NCBI GenBank assembly: GCA_016718155.1
Contig: JADKEH010000029.1
Span: forward strand, 1 to 41,160
Direction of reading: 5' to 3'
DNA from: Candidatus Rhodoferax randersensis
GTDB lineage: Bacteria; Pseudomonadota; Gammaproteobacteria; Burkholderiales; Burkholderiaceae_C
Length of the DNA stretch: 41,160 nt
Shown: positions 22,890-31,126 of the stretch, piece by piece
Layout of the letters: each line of letters opens with the position of its first letter
Position numbering within the stretch: position 1 is the stretch's first letter
Notes under the pieces: generated by a model
Seen by the model: only the letters and a program-made list of their open reading frames with translations
The model's database searches: none
What the model was told of the DNA's origin: nothing
Translations under genes and position numbers: made by a program

Positions 22890-23933
22890 CTACTTGAAGG
22901 ATTTGCTCAGAAACGCCATCACGGCTTTACCGGCTGCCTCGCGCGCCTTACTGTCACCCTCCACGCTGGCCCCTTTGTCGGTGCAAAGCTCGCGTCCAAT
23001 TTCCTTCACTTTGTCTTGAGAAAGAGCCTCGCCGCTGCGGCGGTCACGCATTTTGAAGTCAGCGAGGTCGTACTCCAGTGGGCACCCCTCTTTGGTCTTG
23101 GTGTTGAACGGCAGGTTGATGCGTCGGCTGTTGTCCACATCAAACTTGTGGCGCGCCCCCGGCAGCACGACAAACTCGGTCGGCGTGCCGGCGCCAGCGA
23201 TGCGCTGCGCGTAACTGCGGCAGTCGCTCATGTAGGTGTAGTCATCAGCGTCGCCGTGCACGAACAACATTGGCTCGGGGCTGAACGCACCAGGCTTGGG
23301 TGTCACCGCCAAAATGCCAGCGCAGCCGCCGCTGTACAGGGCCACATGCGCGGCGAAACGCAGGCCAGATGGCGCCGAGCCCGTGATGATGGACAGCACC
23401 CCGCTGCGCACGGCGGTAATGCCACCGCGCGAAAAACCCATGACCGCGATACGCTTGGGGTCGATACGCGGATGACTGGCCAGCATGCCAAGCGCGGCAA
23501 ACGCATCGGCCGTGTCAGCCACAAACGGCACCTGGCTCTGATCTTCGCCGGTGGACTTGACGCCCCGTGGACTGAAGACATCAATCACGAAGGCGGCAAT
23601 CCCCTGATCGTTCAGAAGTTTGGCCCAATAAGTGACCTGCTCAGGATAAACGCCGCCCGAACCGTGCACCAGCACCACCGCTGGCAGTTTGGTGTCGGTC
23701 GGCACATTGGACGGCAGCACGAGTTCCCCCTGGGCCGTGGCGGCCGGACGCGGTCGACCCGGCTGGATCAGGTCCAGCACGGTCGTCGGTGTGCTGGAAG
23801 CAAAGCTGTACAAACCACTGCCCGGTCCGCTGCGAAAATCCACCAAGGGAGTCGCATTCTGGGCCAGCGTCGCCGCACTAAAGAACGTCGCGTACACGCC
23901 AACGGTCAGAAATCGTCTTGAGTTGCGATACAT
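22890..23933 (-). CDS. Secreted dienelactone hydrolase-like alpha/beta hydrolase
   Basis: The 347-residue protein starts with a signal peptide (YRNSRRFLTVGVYATFFSAATLAQ). It has the alpha/beta hydrolase triad: Ser168 in GFSRGG, an aspartate in HGDADDY (about 230) and His262 in GARHKFD. VVLVHGSGGVYPE gives the oxyanion loop. The dienelactone hydrolase branch uses a Cys or Ser nucleophile; here it is Ser, so an esterase is more likely. No clear ribosome site precedes the ATG. It is the downstream neighbour of a PEP-CTERM gene 23 bases away on the same strand, so both may be co-transcribed. Confidence 0.85.
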   Translation of the reverse strand: MYRNSRRFLTVGVYATFFSAATLAQNATPLVDFRSGPGSGLYSFASSTPTTVLDLIQPGRPRPAATAQGELVLPSNVPTDTKLPAVVLVHGSGGVYPEQVTYWAKLLNDQGIAAFVIDVFSPRGVKSTGEDQSQVPFVADTADAFAALGMLASHPRIDPKRIAVMGFSRGGITAVRSGVLSIITGSAPSGLRFAAHVALYSGGCAGILAVTPKPGAFSPEPMLFVHGDADDYTYMSDCRSYAQRIAGAGTPTEFVVLPGARHKFDVDNSRRINLPFNTKTKEGCPLEYDLADFKMRDRRSGEALSQDKVKEIGRELCTDKGASVEGDSKAREAAGKAVMAFLSKSFK

Positions 23934-23955
23934 GATTTCGGGACGACCCTGGACC

Positions 23956-24570
23956 TCAGACTTTGCGCCGAACAAGTGCCAGCGCGCCAAGTGCGCCCAA
24001 CACCAACAGGATGGATTCTGGCTCCGGCACGGACGTACCAGGATCTTCCGCCGCGCGATCCACATCGCCACCATGCACGGCCATGGCGTACGCGTTGGAA
24101 TACGCGAGGATGCTGTTGTCGGAGTAGTTCTCAGTGCCAACCTCAGGCGAGAAGAACCACCAAATGTTGTTGTCCGCATTGATCGCATTCGACCAGTACT
24201 TGGGACTCATGGCTGCATCAGTTACCAAGCCCTCGAAATAGCCAGTTGTCATGAAGCCAGCACTCCAAAGATCCCCCATCTCGCTGTCTCCAAAGGCCAG
24301 CGTCGTCGGCAGACGCCAGCCGCCGCCCAGGCCGGTGGCCCAGGCGTTGGCGTCGTTCCAGATCAAATGACTCGCATCAAACAGCGTAACTGAACCAGCA
24401 CCATGATGAACGTCGCGCAACCAAGTGATCCCTTGAGCGCTGTCGTACCAGGCGTCAATCCCGGCTACGCTATCCAGATAGCGCGCCTGCAGCGTTGCCT
24501 GGGCTGGTGACGCCATGATGAGCATGGCTGCGGTCGTCAGCACCACATTGCACAATTTGCCGACTTGCAT
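23956..24570 (-). CDS. PEP-CTERM sorted exported protein with a WRLP motif
   Basis: The 204-residue protein starts with a signal peptide (LCNVVLTTAAMLIMASPAQA) and ends with VPEPESILLVLGALGALALV and RRKV, a canonical PEP-CTERM tail at the very C-terminus. The body has ITWLRD, WRLPTTLAF and YWSNAIN, a pattern seen in DUF1566-like exported proteins that carry a WRLP motif. Exosortase would cut the tail after export. GGAGAAACTC lies about 9 bases before the ATG. A sigma-54-type promoter lies 39 bases upstream of the start. The next gene on the same strand encodes the alpha/beta hydrolase. Confidence 0.9.
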   Translation of the reverse strand: MQVGKLCNVVLTTAAMLIMASPAQATLQARYLDSVAGIDAWYDSAQGITWLRDVHHGAGSVTLFDASHLIWNDANAWATGLGGGWRLPTTLAFGDSEMGDLWSAGFMTTGYFEGLVTDAAMSPKYWSNAINADNNIWWFFSPEVGTENYSDNSILAYSNAYAMAVHGGDVDRAAEDPGTSVPEPESILLVLGALGALALVRRKV

Positions 24571-24608
24571 TTGAGTTTCTCCGGTTTGATTTGAACGAAT
24601 TACCAAAC

Positions 24609-24623
24609 GCAACATCCATGCCA
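24609..24623 (-). promoter_or_regulatory. Sigma-54-type (-24/-12) promoter before the PEP-CTERM gene
   Basis: On the minus strand the sequence reads TGGCATGGATGTTGC. The invariant GG and GC of the -24/-12 elements are separated by exactly ten bases. The consensus TGGCACG-N4-TTGC is met with one mismatch. Transcription would start near 24597, about 27 bases before the ATG. PEP-CTERM genes in Zoogloea are known to depend on RpoN and the PrsK/PrsR pair, so the site fits the gene; activator binding sites were not identified. Confidence 0.6.
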
Positions 24624-24787
24624 CGACCGTGATCAACCTTGCTTCAACTGGTAGATCGCTATTAGTATCAACAGCTTATGGTTCATATTCAGGTTATCGC
24701 CCAAGCGTTGAGAGGGTCTGTGTCCGGCGATGCGCCTGGGGCTGTAAAACCGGTTTGTGATGCAGATGTATCCATGCGGGCGCGTGC

Positions 24788-25762
24788 ATGACCACGGTAC
24801 CGATGTCCGCCATCAATCAACTGGTGCTGTCCTTGTACCGCGATGGCCGGGACTTACTGCTGCACCAGTTCCAGGACTGGGCACTGGAGCAGGTCAACGG
24901 CGTAATTCCGTTTGACTCGGCTTGCTGGGGCAACGCGGCGTTGGAGCCGATCAAAGTCCACTGGGTACACCTCTACCAGTGCGACGGATCCATCCTCGAC
25001 GCATATTCCCCTTACGTTCCACATGATTTCTTTCGCGACAAGTTGATGGAGCACCCTGGCGTGAGCGTCGCCATGTCCGACCCTCGCGCTGGCGAACGCC
25101 TGGCGCGAACGGAGTTGTATCTGAAGGTCGGGGAGGCTTATCAGGTGAACTGGTCGCTCGGCACCTTGCTGATCGAACCGATGTCGTCCTTGTCCGAGTA
25201 CATCACGCTGTGGCGGCACGACCCAGAACGGCCGTTCACGGAGTTCGAGCGTGCTGCAAAGGAGCTGCTGATGCCACACTTGGTGGAGGCCTTTCGGTCC
25301 GTTCTCCTGCGGCACTTCTTGAAAGAAAAGGAGACTCAGCGCAAGGTCTGGGCGCTGGTCGACCGGCAGGGATTTATCCGCGAAGCGGCACCGGCCTTCA
25401 ACTCGTGCCTGCGTTCTCACTGGCCAGACTGGCGTGGAAATCGTCTGCCAGATGAACTGGCAGAGTGCGTGATACAAGGGCGCGCATTCAAGACCAAGGC
25501 GCTCGAGATTGAACTGTCACACAGTGAGAGCTTGCGCTTTCTTGAAGTGAAAGCAAGGACCTTGTTGGACAAGTTGACGGCCAGAGAAAGCGAAATCGTT
25601 ACCCGCTTCGCCGATGGCGAAACCTACTCCGCCATTTCGGCCGCCTTGTCGCTGGCACCCGCCACGGTACGCAATCACCTCTCGCGCTGCTACCGGAAGT
25701 TGGGCGTCAATAGCAAGGCGGAGTTGGCAAAATTGGTGGCCAACAAACGCCCGGTCAAATGA
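24788..25762 (+). CDS. LuxR-family transcriptional regulator
   Basis: The 324-residue protein ends with a LuxR-type helix-turn-helix (about 255-320): LTARESEIVTRFADGETYSA, then ISAALSLAPATVRNHLSRCY and RKLGV. The N-terminal 230 residues form a single unrecognised sensing domain with many aromatic and acidic residues, not a clear autoinducer-binding or response-regulator domain. There is no obvious ribosome site at the ATG; the reading frame is supported by its codon bias. It overlaps the SARP gene by four bases (ATGA), so the two regulators are made together. It diverges from the PEP-CTERM gene, with a 218-base gap for both promoters. Confidence 0.87.
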   Translation: MTTVPMSAINQLVLSLYRDGRDLLLHQFQDWALEQVNGVIPFDSACWGNAALEPIKVHWVHLYQCDGSILDAYSPYVPHDFFRDKLMEHPGVSVAMSDPRAGERLARTELYLKVGEAYQVNWSLGTLLIEPMSSLSEYITLWRHDPERPFTEFERAAKELLMPHLVEAFRSVLLRHFLKEKETQRKVWALVDRQGFIREAAPAFNSCLRSHWPDWRGNRLPDELAECVIQGRAFKTKALEIELSHSESLRFLEVKARTLLDKLTARESEIVTRFADGETYSAISAALSLAPATVRNHLSRCYRKLGVNSKAELAKLVANKRPVK

Positions 25763-28605
25763 GCAGCGCCGTTGCGCCCGCCTGGCGCGTTCGGCTGTTG
25801 GGCGATGTCTCGCTGCATGACGGGCAACTCCGAGCGCTGCGCCTACCCTCGCGCGCGGCCACGGCCCTGTTGGCGCGTCTCGCGCTGGCGCCGGAACGCG
25901 CGCATTCGCGCGAGGAATTGATCGAGCTGCTCTGGCCCGGGGTTGACCTCGATGTCGGGCGCAATCGACTGCGTCAGGTGCTGTCCACGTTGAAGACCGC
26001 GCTGGAGGCGGGCGCCAGCACCCCAGTGATCAGCGCTGATCGCCAGACCGTGCGGGTGGCGCCGGGCACCCTGAGCTGCGACGCGGTTCTGTTCGAGGCC
26101 GCTTGGCGCGGCGGGCGCGTCGAGCAGGCACGCGCGCTGTACCGCGGCGAGCTGATGCCGGGCTTTTTCGACGAGTGGATTGCCGACGAGCGGCTGCGCC
26201 TGGCCGCCTTGGCTGATCGGCTGGCGGACGGCGCCACGACCGGGCCGGGCAGTGGCGTGGCGCTGCCCACCACCGGCGCAGCACCGGCTTACCTGACACG
26301 CCTCTACGGCCGCGAGGCCGACAGCGCGCGGCTGCGCGCCGACGTGCTGCAACAGCGCCTGGTGACCTTGGTCGGGCCAGGCGGCGCGGGCAAGACCCGT
26401 CTGGCGGCCGAGTTGGCCACCGCTTTGCGCGGCGCACCGCGCCTGCGATGGCCTGACGGGGGCTGGCCCGAGGCAGGCCTTGAGCCACCGTTCGATCCGG
26501 TCTTGTTCGTGCCCTTGGTGTCGTGCACCAGCCGCGCCGAGGTTCTCCAGGCGCTGGCCAGCGCACTGGGGTGCGAAGGCGCCCTGCCAAGCCTGGAACA
26601 CGCCTTGGCCGGCCGCCATGCGCTGCTGGTGCTGGACAACTTCGAGCATGTGCGCGAGGTCGCCACCGATGTCGTGCAATCGCTCTTGTCGCGGCTGCCC
26701 CAGTTGCACCTGCTGGTCACCTCGCGCACGGTGCTGGGCCTGGACGGCGAGCGCGAATGCGTGTTGAGTGCCCTGGCACCGCCGCGCCCGGACCTGAGCC
26801 TGAGCGACGCCGCCGTCAACCCGGCGGTGGCGCTGTTTGTCGACCGCGCGCGCGCCGCATGGTCAGGGTTTCAACTGGACCGCGTCAACCTGGACGCCGT
26901 GCTGGGCCTGGTGCGCGCGCTCGACGGCATGCCGCTGGCGCTGGAGTTGGCCGCGGCGCGCTGTCGCGCGTTGTCGCCCGCCGAGATGCAGCGCATGCTG
27001 AGCCTGAGCGCGCCCGCCGGCGACGGCCGCGCCGTCACGCCCGCGCTGGACCTGCTCACGCGCCAGGGCAAGCGCGGCGACCGCGACCCCCGCCAGGCCT
27101 CGATGGAACGCGTCGTTGCCTGGAGCTGGGATTTGCTGCCCGGCGACGCACAGACGCTGTTGGCATCGTTAACCGTATTTCGCGCCGCTTGCAGCGCAAC
27201 GGCAGTGGCAGCGGTGTGCGGCCTCACCACGGTGCGGGCGGGTGTGCTGCTGGACTTGCTGGTCAGCCACTCGCTGCTACAGGTGCAACGCCAAGGCGAT
27301 CAAGCGCCGCCAAGCGATGGGCCGCAGCCGGGTTTGCGTACCCGTTCTGGCGGCGCAAGCCCGGTCTTTGCGCAAGGTTGCCCGCAGCCTGCCGAGCGTT
27401 TTCAACTGCTGGAGGTGATCCGCGAATTCGCGCAAGCGCGCCTGCCCGGCGCACATGCACTGCGACTGCGCGCGCGCCTGCGCCAGTGGCTGATCGAATG
27501 GGCCAGGCGCGAAGGGCAGACCCCGTTGCCGGCGCGCATCGAACCCGAGCTGCCCAACGTGCACGCTGCCCTGCTCAGCGCCCAGGGCGATGGCGCGGCG
27601 CAGGACGCGATGCAACTGGCCCTGGCCTTGCGCAACTACTGGGAGCTCGACGGCATGCCGCCGCACAGCCAACAGGCGCTGGAGAGCGCGCTGCAACAGG
27701 CCTGCGCGCCGGTCGCCAGCAGCGCCGACGCTTGGCCGCCCAGCTTGCTCTGTGACGTTCATGAACTACTGGCCTATACCAGCATTGGGGCTGGCAACGG
27801 CGCGCATGCCCTGGCCCATGCCAATACCGCGTTGGCGCTGGCCGGCGCTGACAAGGGTCGGCGCGGGCGCTGTCTGCTGCGCGGCGTGTGGGTCAATCTG
27901 GCAATTGACTACCGCGCCCCCGGCCAGGACGCACCGCTGGACGAAGCGTGGGCGCTGGCGCTTGAGGTTGGCGACATCCCCTTGCAGGCCCGCTGCTTAC
28001 ACCAACAAGGCATCCTGGCGCGCTACCAAGGCAAGGGTGCGGCGCACGCCGAGCCACTGTTCGCCCAGGCCCAGGCGCTGTGGAGCGGGCTTGGCAACTC
28101 GTGCCTGGCCCACGCACGCCTGCGCAACCGCGCCCAGTGTTGGGCCGCGCAGGGCCTGCACGCTCAGGCGCTGGACAGCTTTCGGCAATGCGAACAAGCC
28201 GCGCGCGCCGAAGGTGATTGGGTCGGCATCATCGACTCCACGCTGGGCGCGGGCACCGCGCTGTGCCACCTACGGCAATGGACGCAGGCCGTGGCGGCGG
28301 GTAGCGAGTGCATTCGTGTCGCCTGGCTGCGCCATCATGCGCATGGGCTGGCCTATGCCCTGTGGAACATCGCCCACCCGATGCTGCGCAGCGGCCGCGT
28401 CGAGGACGCCGTGCGACTGATGTCCCTGGCCAGCGCTTACTGGACCCAGCACATGGGCCCGCTGCGCGCCGACGACCTGCGCGACACCGTCAAGCTGCAA
28501 CGCCTGGCCCGGGTTCGCCTGGGCACCGAGCGCGTCGACGTGCTGTGGCGCGAGGGCGCCAACCTGACTGTCGCCGAGGGGGTGGCGATCGTGCTGCTGC
28601 GCTGA
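25759..28605 (+). CDS. SARP-type regulator: BTAD, STAND ATPase and TPR-like domains
   Basis: The 948-residue protein opens with a SARP-like winged helix (VRLLGDVSLHDG, then REELIELLWP) and a bacterial transcriptional activator domain (about 100-160). An NB-ARC-like ATPase follows with Walker A GPGGAGKT (206-213) and Walker B LLVLDNFEH (D293). The C-terminal part is long, helical and TPR-like. This is the AfsR-type architecture, mostly known from actinobacteria and scattered in proteobacteria, and it integrates signals to switch a target operon. Coupling to the LuxR gene by an ATGA overlap is unusual and suggests they form one regulatory unit. The N-terminal half resembles the regulator at 14931 in layout. 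Confidence 0.88.
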   Translation: MSSAVAPAWRVRLLGDVSLHDGQLRALRLPSRAATALLARLALAPERAHSREELIELLWPGVDLDVGRNRLRQVLSTLKTALEAGASTPVISADRQTVRVAPGTLSCDAVLFEAAWRGGRVEQARALYRGELMPGFFDEWIADERLRLAALADRLADGATTGPGSGVALPTTGAAPAYLTRLYGREADSARLRADVLQQRLVTLVGPGGAGKTRLAAELATALRGAPRLRWPDGGWPEAGLEPPFDPVLFVPLVSCTSRAEVLQALASALGCEGALPSLEHALAGRHALLVLDNFEHVREVATDVVQSLLSRLPQLHLLVTSRTVLGLDGERECVLSALAPPRPDLSLSDAAVNPAVALFVDRARAAWSGFQLDRVNLDAVLGLVRALDGMPLALELAAARCRALSPAEMQRMLSLSAPAGDGRAVTPALDLLTRQGKRGDRDPRQASMERVVAWSWDLLPGDAQTLLASLTVFRAACSATAVAAVCGLTTVRAGVLLDLLVSHSLLQVQRQGDQAPPSDGPQPGLRTRSGGASPVFAQGCPQPAERFQLLEVIREFAQARLPGAHALRLRARLRQWLIEWARREGQTPLPARIEPELPNVHAALLSAQGDGAAQDAMQLALALRNYWELDGMPPHSQQALESALQQACAPVASSADAWPPSLLCDVHELLAYTSIGAGNGAHALAHANTALALAGADKGRRGRCLLRGVWVNLAIDYRAPGQDAPLDEAWALALEVGDIPLQARCLHQQGILARYQGKGAAHAEPLFAQAQALWSGLGNSCLAHARLRNRAQCWAAQGLHAQALDSFRQCEQAARAEGDWVGIIDSTLGAGTALCHLRQWTQAVAAGSECIRVAWLRHHAHGLAYALWNIAHPMLRSGRVEDAVRLMSLASAYWTQHMGPLRADDLRDTVKLQRLARVRLGTERVDVLWREGANLTVAEGVAIVLLR

Positions 28606-28640
28606 TCGGGCGCTGCACGACGCGGCGCGGTCGACCACCG

Positions 28641-29165
28641 TCAGCAATCCTGATGCACAGCGGACGGCTCACGACGGGAGCTTGCTGCGCTGGACACCCA
28701 CGCATAGGTCAAGCTTGGGCTGCCACGCCAGCCGAACGCCGAAGTCCCGCAACTAACCAGCAGGGGTGTCGGCGCGCCATTCGGGTCGGCCAATGTCGCG
28801 CCAACACCCATACTCGTTAGCGGACCGACCTGTAGCAGCGAACCGGGCCGCAGCGCATCAACCAGGCGCCTCGGTTGCAGTGCCCGCGCCTCGATGCCAA
28901 GCGTCGCCAAGAAGGCCACCACGGTGCCCAGCCTGATCGGTGGCGGCAGCCGCTCTGCCACCAGTTTCTGATCCATCGGTACCCGGTGCAAACCGCATAG
29001 GCTGGCGACCAGCAAACGGGCCTGCGTCAGCGTCAAGGCCAAGTCCGGTGCGGCACTGGCGCTTGTGAAGTGTGGCCGATGGAGCGGCAGAATCGCGGGC
29101 GCGGGTCCTCGGGCTGCCAAGTGTGAGACATCGCGGCGCAAAATTCGAGTTGGAGTCTGGAGCAT
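28641..29165 (-). CDS. Orphan C39-like domain protein
   Basis: The 174-residue protein shows LTQARLLVASLCGLHRVPMD, then LVAERLP and VVAFLATLGIEARALQPRRL, which fits the degenerate C39-like domain found at the N-terminus of type I secretion ABC transporters. The position equivalent to the C39 catalytic cysteine is not a cysteine, as in non-proteolytic C39-like domains that bind substrates. No transporter part follows. AAGG lies about 7 bases before the ATG. It may be a functional stand-alone domain or a fragment of a lost transporter gene. It converges with the SARP gene; their stop codons are 35 bases apart. Confidence 0.45.
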   Translation of the reverse strand: MLQTPTRILRRDVSHLAARGPAPAILPLHRPHFTSASAAPDLALTLTQARLLVASLCGLHRVPMDQKLVAERLPPPIRLGTVVAFLATLGIEARALQPRRLVDALRPGSLLQVGPLTSMGVGATLADPNGAPTPLLVSCGTSAFGWRGSPSLTYAWVSSAASSRREPSAVHQDC

Positions 29166-29367
29166 GGGACACCTTCGGTTTGGTGGTTTGCCGGGCTTAC
29201 ACGCGCCAGCATGAAAGTGACCTTAATTGCCCACCGCTAGCGAATCGTTAGCGCACCAGCCCATGAATTGATGAGGCGCCACCGGTGCCGGCCTCAGCGC
29301 CTGCAAGCTGGGCCGGTGCTGGCGCCTTACACTGCAGGGCGCATCGTCACCGTCCCACCATCTGCTC

Positions 29368-29658
29368 ATGAGCCCAAGCGAAGCCCCAGCCCTCTTTACC
29401 GCCAAAGTCGAACCCGGCGACCAGCAATTTGATGCCTGGGCCAACCAACCCCTGTTGCTCTCGGCCGAACAGGGTGGCATCAACTGGCCCAGCTCCTGCC
29501 GCAACGGCGCTTGCCGCACCTGCATCAGCCAGCTCGATCAGGGCGAGGTGCGCTACCAGATCGAGTGGCCCAGCCTGAGCGCCGAAGAAAAGGCCGAAGG
29601 CTACGTGCTGCCCTGCGTGGCCTTTCCGTGCTCGGACCTGACGCTGCGCCTGGCCTGA
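29368..29658 (+). CDS. 2Fe-2S ferredoxin-like protein
   Basis: The 96-residue protein holds the four cysteine ligands of a plant-type [2Fe-2S] cluster in the pattern CRNGACRTC (C44, C49, C52) and LPC (C83). It is short and lacks an attached reductase domain, so it would carry electrons between partners in the cytoplasm. The ATG start has no strong ribosome site. It is followed after 28 bases by the FabG-like gene, so it may be co-transcribed with fatty-acid/polyketide-type enzymes, but the partner is not known. Confidence 0.9.
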   Translation: MSPSEAPALFTAKVEPGDQQFDAWANQPLLLSAEQGGINWPSSCRNGACRTCISQLDQGEVRYQIEWPSLSAEEKAEGYVLPCVAFPCSDLTLRLA

Positions 29659-29686
29659 TCCCCTCACCCCTTCGACCAAGGCCACC

Positions 29687-31096
29687 ATGTCCGATTCCTA
29701 CCTTCAATTTGCCAACTCCACCGTGGGCGCCTGGCTGGCCAGTGCGCTGGGCTTGCCCAGGCCGCTGCTGCTGGAGCGCTATGCGGCCGGCCAGCCGGTG
29801 GTCCAGGGCTCGGTGCTGATCGGCGGCGGGCCGCAGCCCCAAATGCTGCCAGCCCTGGCGTCCCTGTTGAAGGGCATCGGCGCCCAAACCGTGGCCCACG
29901 CCCAGTTGCCGCAATGGCTACCCATCGCCAACCAGGCCGGTCTGCTGACCGGCCGCTGGGGCGTGGACGGCCAACCCGGCGAAAAGGTCAAGGCGCTGGT
30001 GTTTGATGCCACCGGCATGACCGACAGCACAGAGTCCGACGCGCTGTACCAGTTTTTCCACGACAGCGCCCGCTCCGTCCTGGCGTGTGGGCGGGTGTTG
30101 ATCCTGGGGCGGCCGCCCGAGACCTGCCAGGGCCCGCGCCAGGCCACGATCCAGCGCGCGTTGGAGGGCCTGACCCGCTCGCTGGCCAAGGAGCTCAAGC
30201 GGGCCATCACGGTGCAACTGGTCTACGTGGCCGAGGGTGCCGAGGAGCAGTTGGAATCAACCCTGCGTTTCCTGTTGTCGCCACGCTCGGCCTATGTCTC
30301 GGGACAAGTGGTGCGCGTCGGGCTGCCGGTGGGCACGCCATCGGCGCCGCCCGACTGGAGCCAGCCGCTGGCGGGCCGCAAGGTGCTGGTCACCGGCGCA
30401 TCGCGCGGCATTGGCGCGGCGATTGCCGACATCATGGCGCGCGATGGCGCCCAGGTGGACTGCCTGGACGTGCCGCAGGCGCAAGCCGGCCTCGATGAGA
30501 TCAGCGCCAGGCTGGGCGGCCGGGCCATCGCGCTGGACATCAGCGCTGCCGACGCGCCGCAGGCTTTGGTCGACGCGGCCCTGGCCCAGGGTGGCTGGGA
30601 CGTGGTGGTGCATAACGCCGGCATCACGCGCGACAAGACCATTGCCAACATGCAGCCACCTTGGTGGCAGATGGTGGTGAACGTCAACCTGTCAGCGCAA
30701 GAGCGCATCAACGACGCGCTGGTCGAATCCGGCGCGCTCCAAGACGGCGGGCGCATCGTCTGCGTGTCGTCGATTTCCGGCATTGCCGGCAACATGGGGC
30801 AAACCAACTATGCCCTGTCCAAGGCCGGCGTGATTGGCATGGTGCAAAGCAGCGCGCCGATCCTGGCCGCGCGCGGCATCACCATCAACGCGGTGGCGCC
30901 CGGCTTCATCGAAACCCAGATGACCGCCGCCATCCCCTTTGCCATGCGCGAAGCGGGACGGCGCATGAACGCCATGAGCCAGGGCGGCCTGCCGCAGGAT
31001 GTGGCCGAAACCATCGCCTGGCTGGCCAGCCCGGCCTCGGGCGGCATCAACGGCAATGTGATCCGGGTCTGTGGCCAGAGCCTGATCGGCGCCTGA
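29687..31096 (+). CDS. fabG: Long FabG-type 3-oxoacyl-ACP reductase (HMwFabG)
   Basis: The 469-residue protein contains two short-chain dehydrogenase-like domains. The N-terminal half (1-215) is a degenerate Rossmann domain without a full catalytic set. The C-terminal half (about 225-469) has TGASRGIG, HNAG, the catalytic serine in SSISG and Y375-x3-K379 in NYALSKAG. This is the high-molecular-weight FabG arrangement described for FabG4-type enzymes; it reduces 3-oxoacyl-ACP or 3-oxoacyl-CoA with NAD(P)H. It sits between a ferredoxin and a thiolase, spaced 28 and 30 bases, so it probably works in beta-oxidation or a related thioester pathway. Confidence 0.92.
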   Translation: MSDSYLQFANSTVGAWLASALGLPRPLLLERYAAGQPVVQGSVLIGGGPQPQMLPALASLLKGIGAQTVAHAQLPQWLPIANQAGLLTGRWGVDGQPGEKVKALVFDATGMTDSTESDALYQFFHDSARSVLACGRVLILGRPPETCQGPRQATIQRALEGLTRSLAKELKRAITVQLVYVAEGAEEQLESTLRFLLSPRSAYVSGQVVRVGLPVGTPSAPPDWSQPLAGRKVLVTGASRGIGAAIADIMARDGAQVDCLDVPQAQAGLDEISARLGGRAIALDISAADAPQALVDAALAQGGWDVVVHNAGITRDKTIANMQPPWWQMVVNVNLSAQERINDALVESGALQDGGRIVCVSSISGIAGNMGQTNYALSKAGVIGMVQSSAPILAARGITINAVAPGFIETQMTAAIPFAMREAGRRMNAMSQGGLPQDVAETIAWLASPASGGINGNVIRVCGQSLIGA

Positions 31097-31126
31097 GCCG
31101 GTCTCACCCCCATCGGAATTGACAGC

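Noticed and set aside
26523..27755. 410-codon open frame on the plus strand inside the SARP gene
   Set aside because: It is an out-of-frame Arg/Ala/Gly-rich shadow of the SARP gene; the frame with Walker motifs is the real one.
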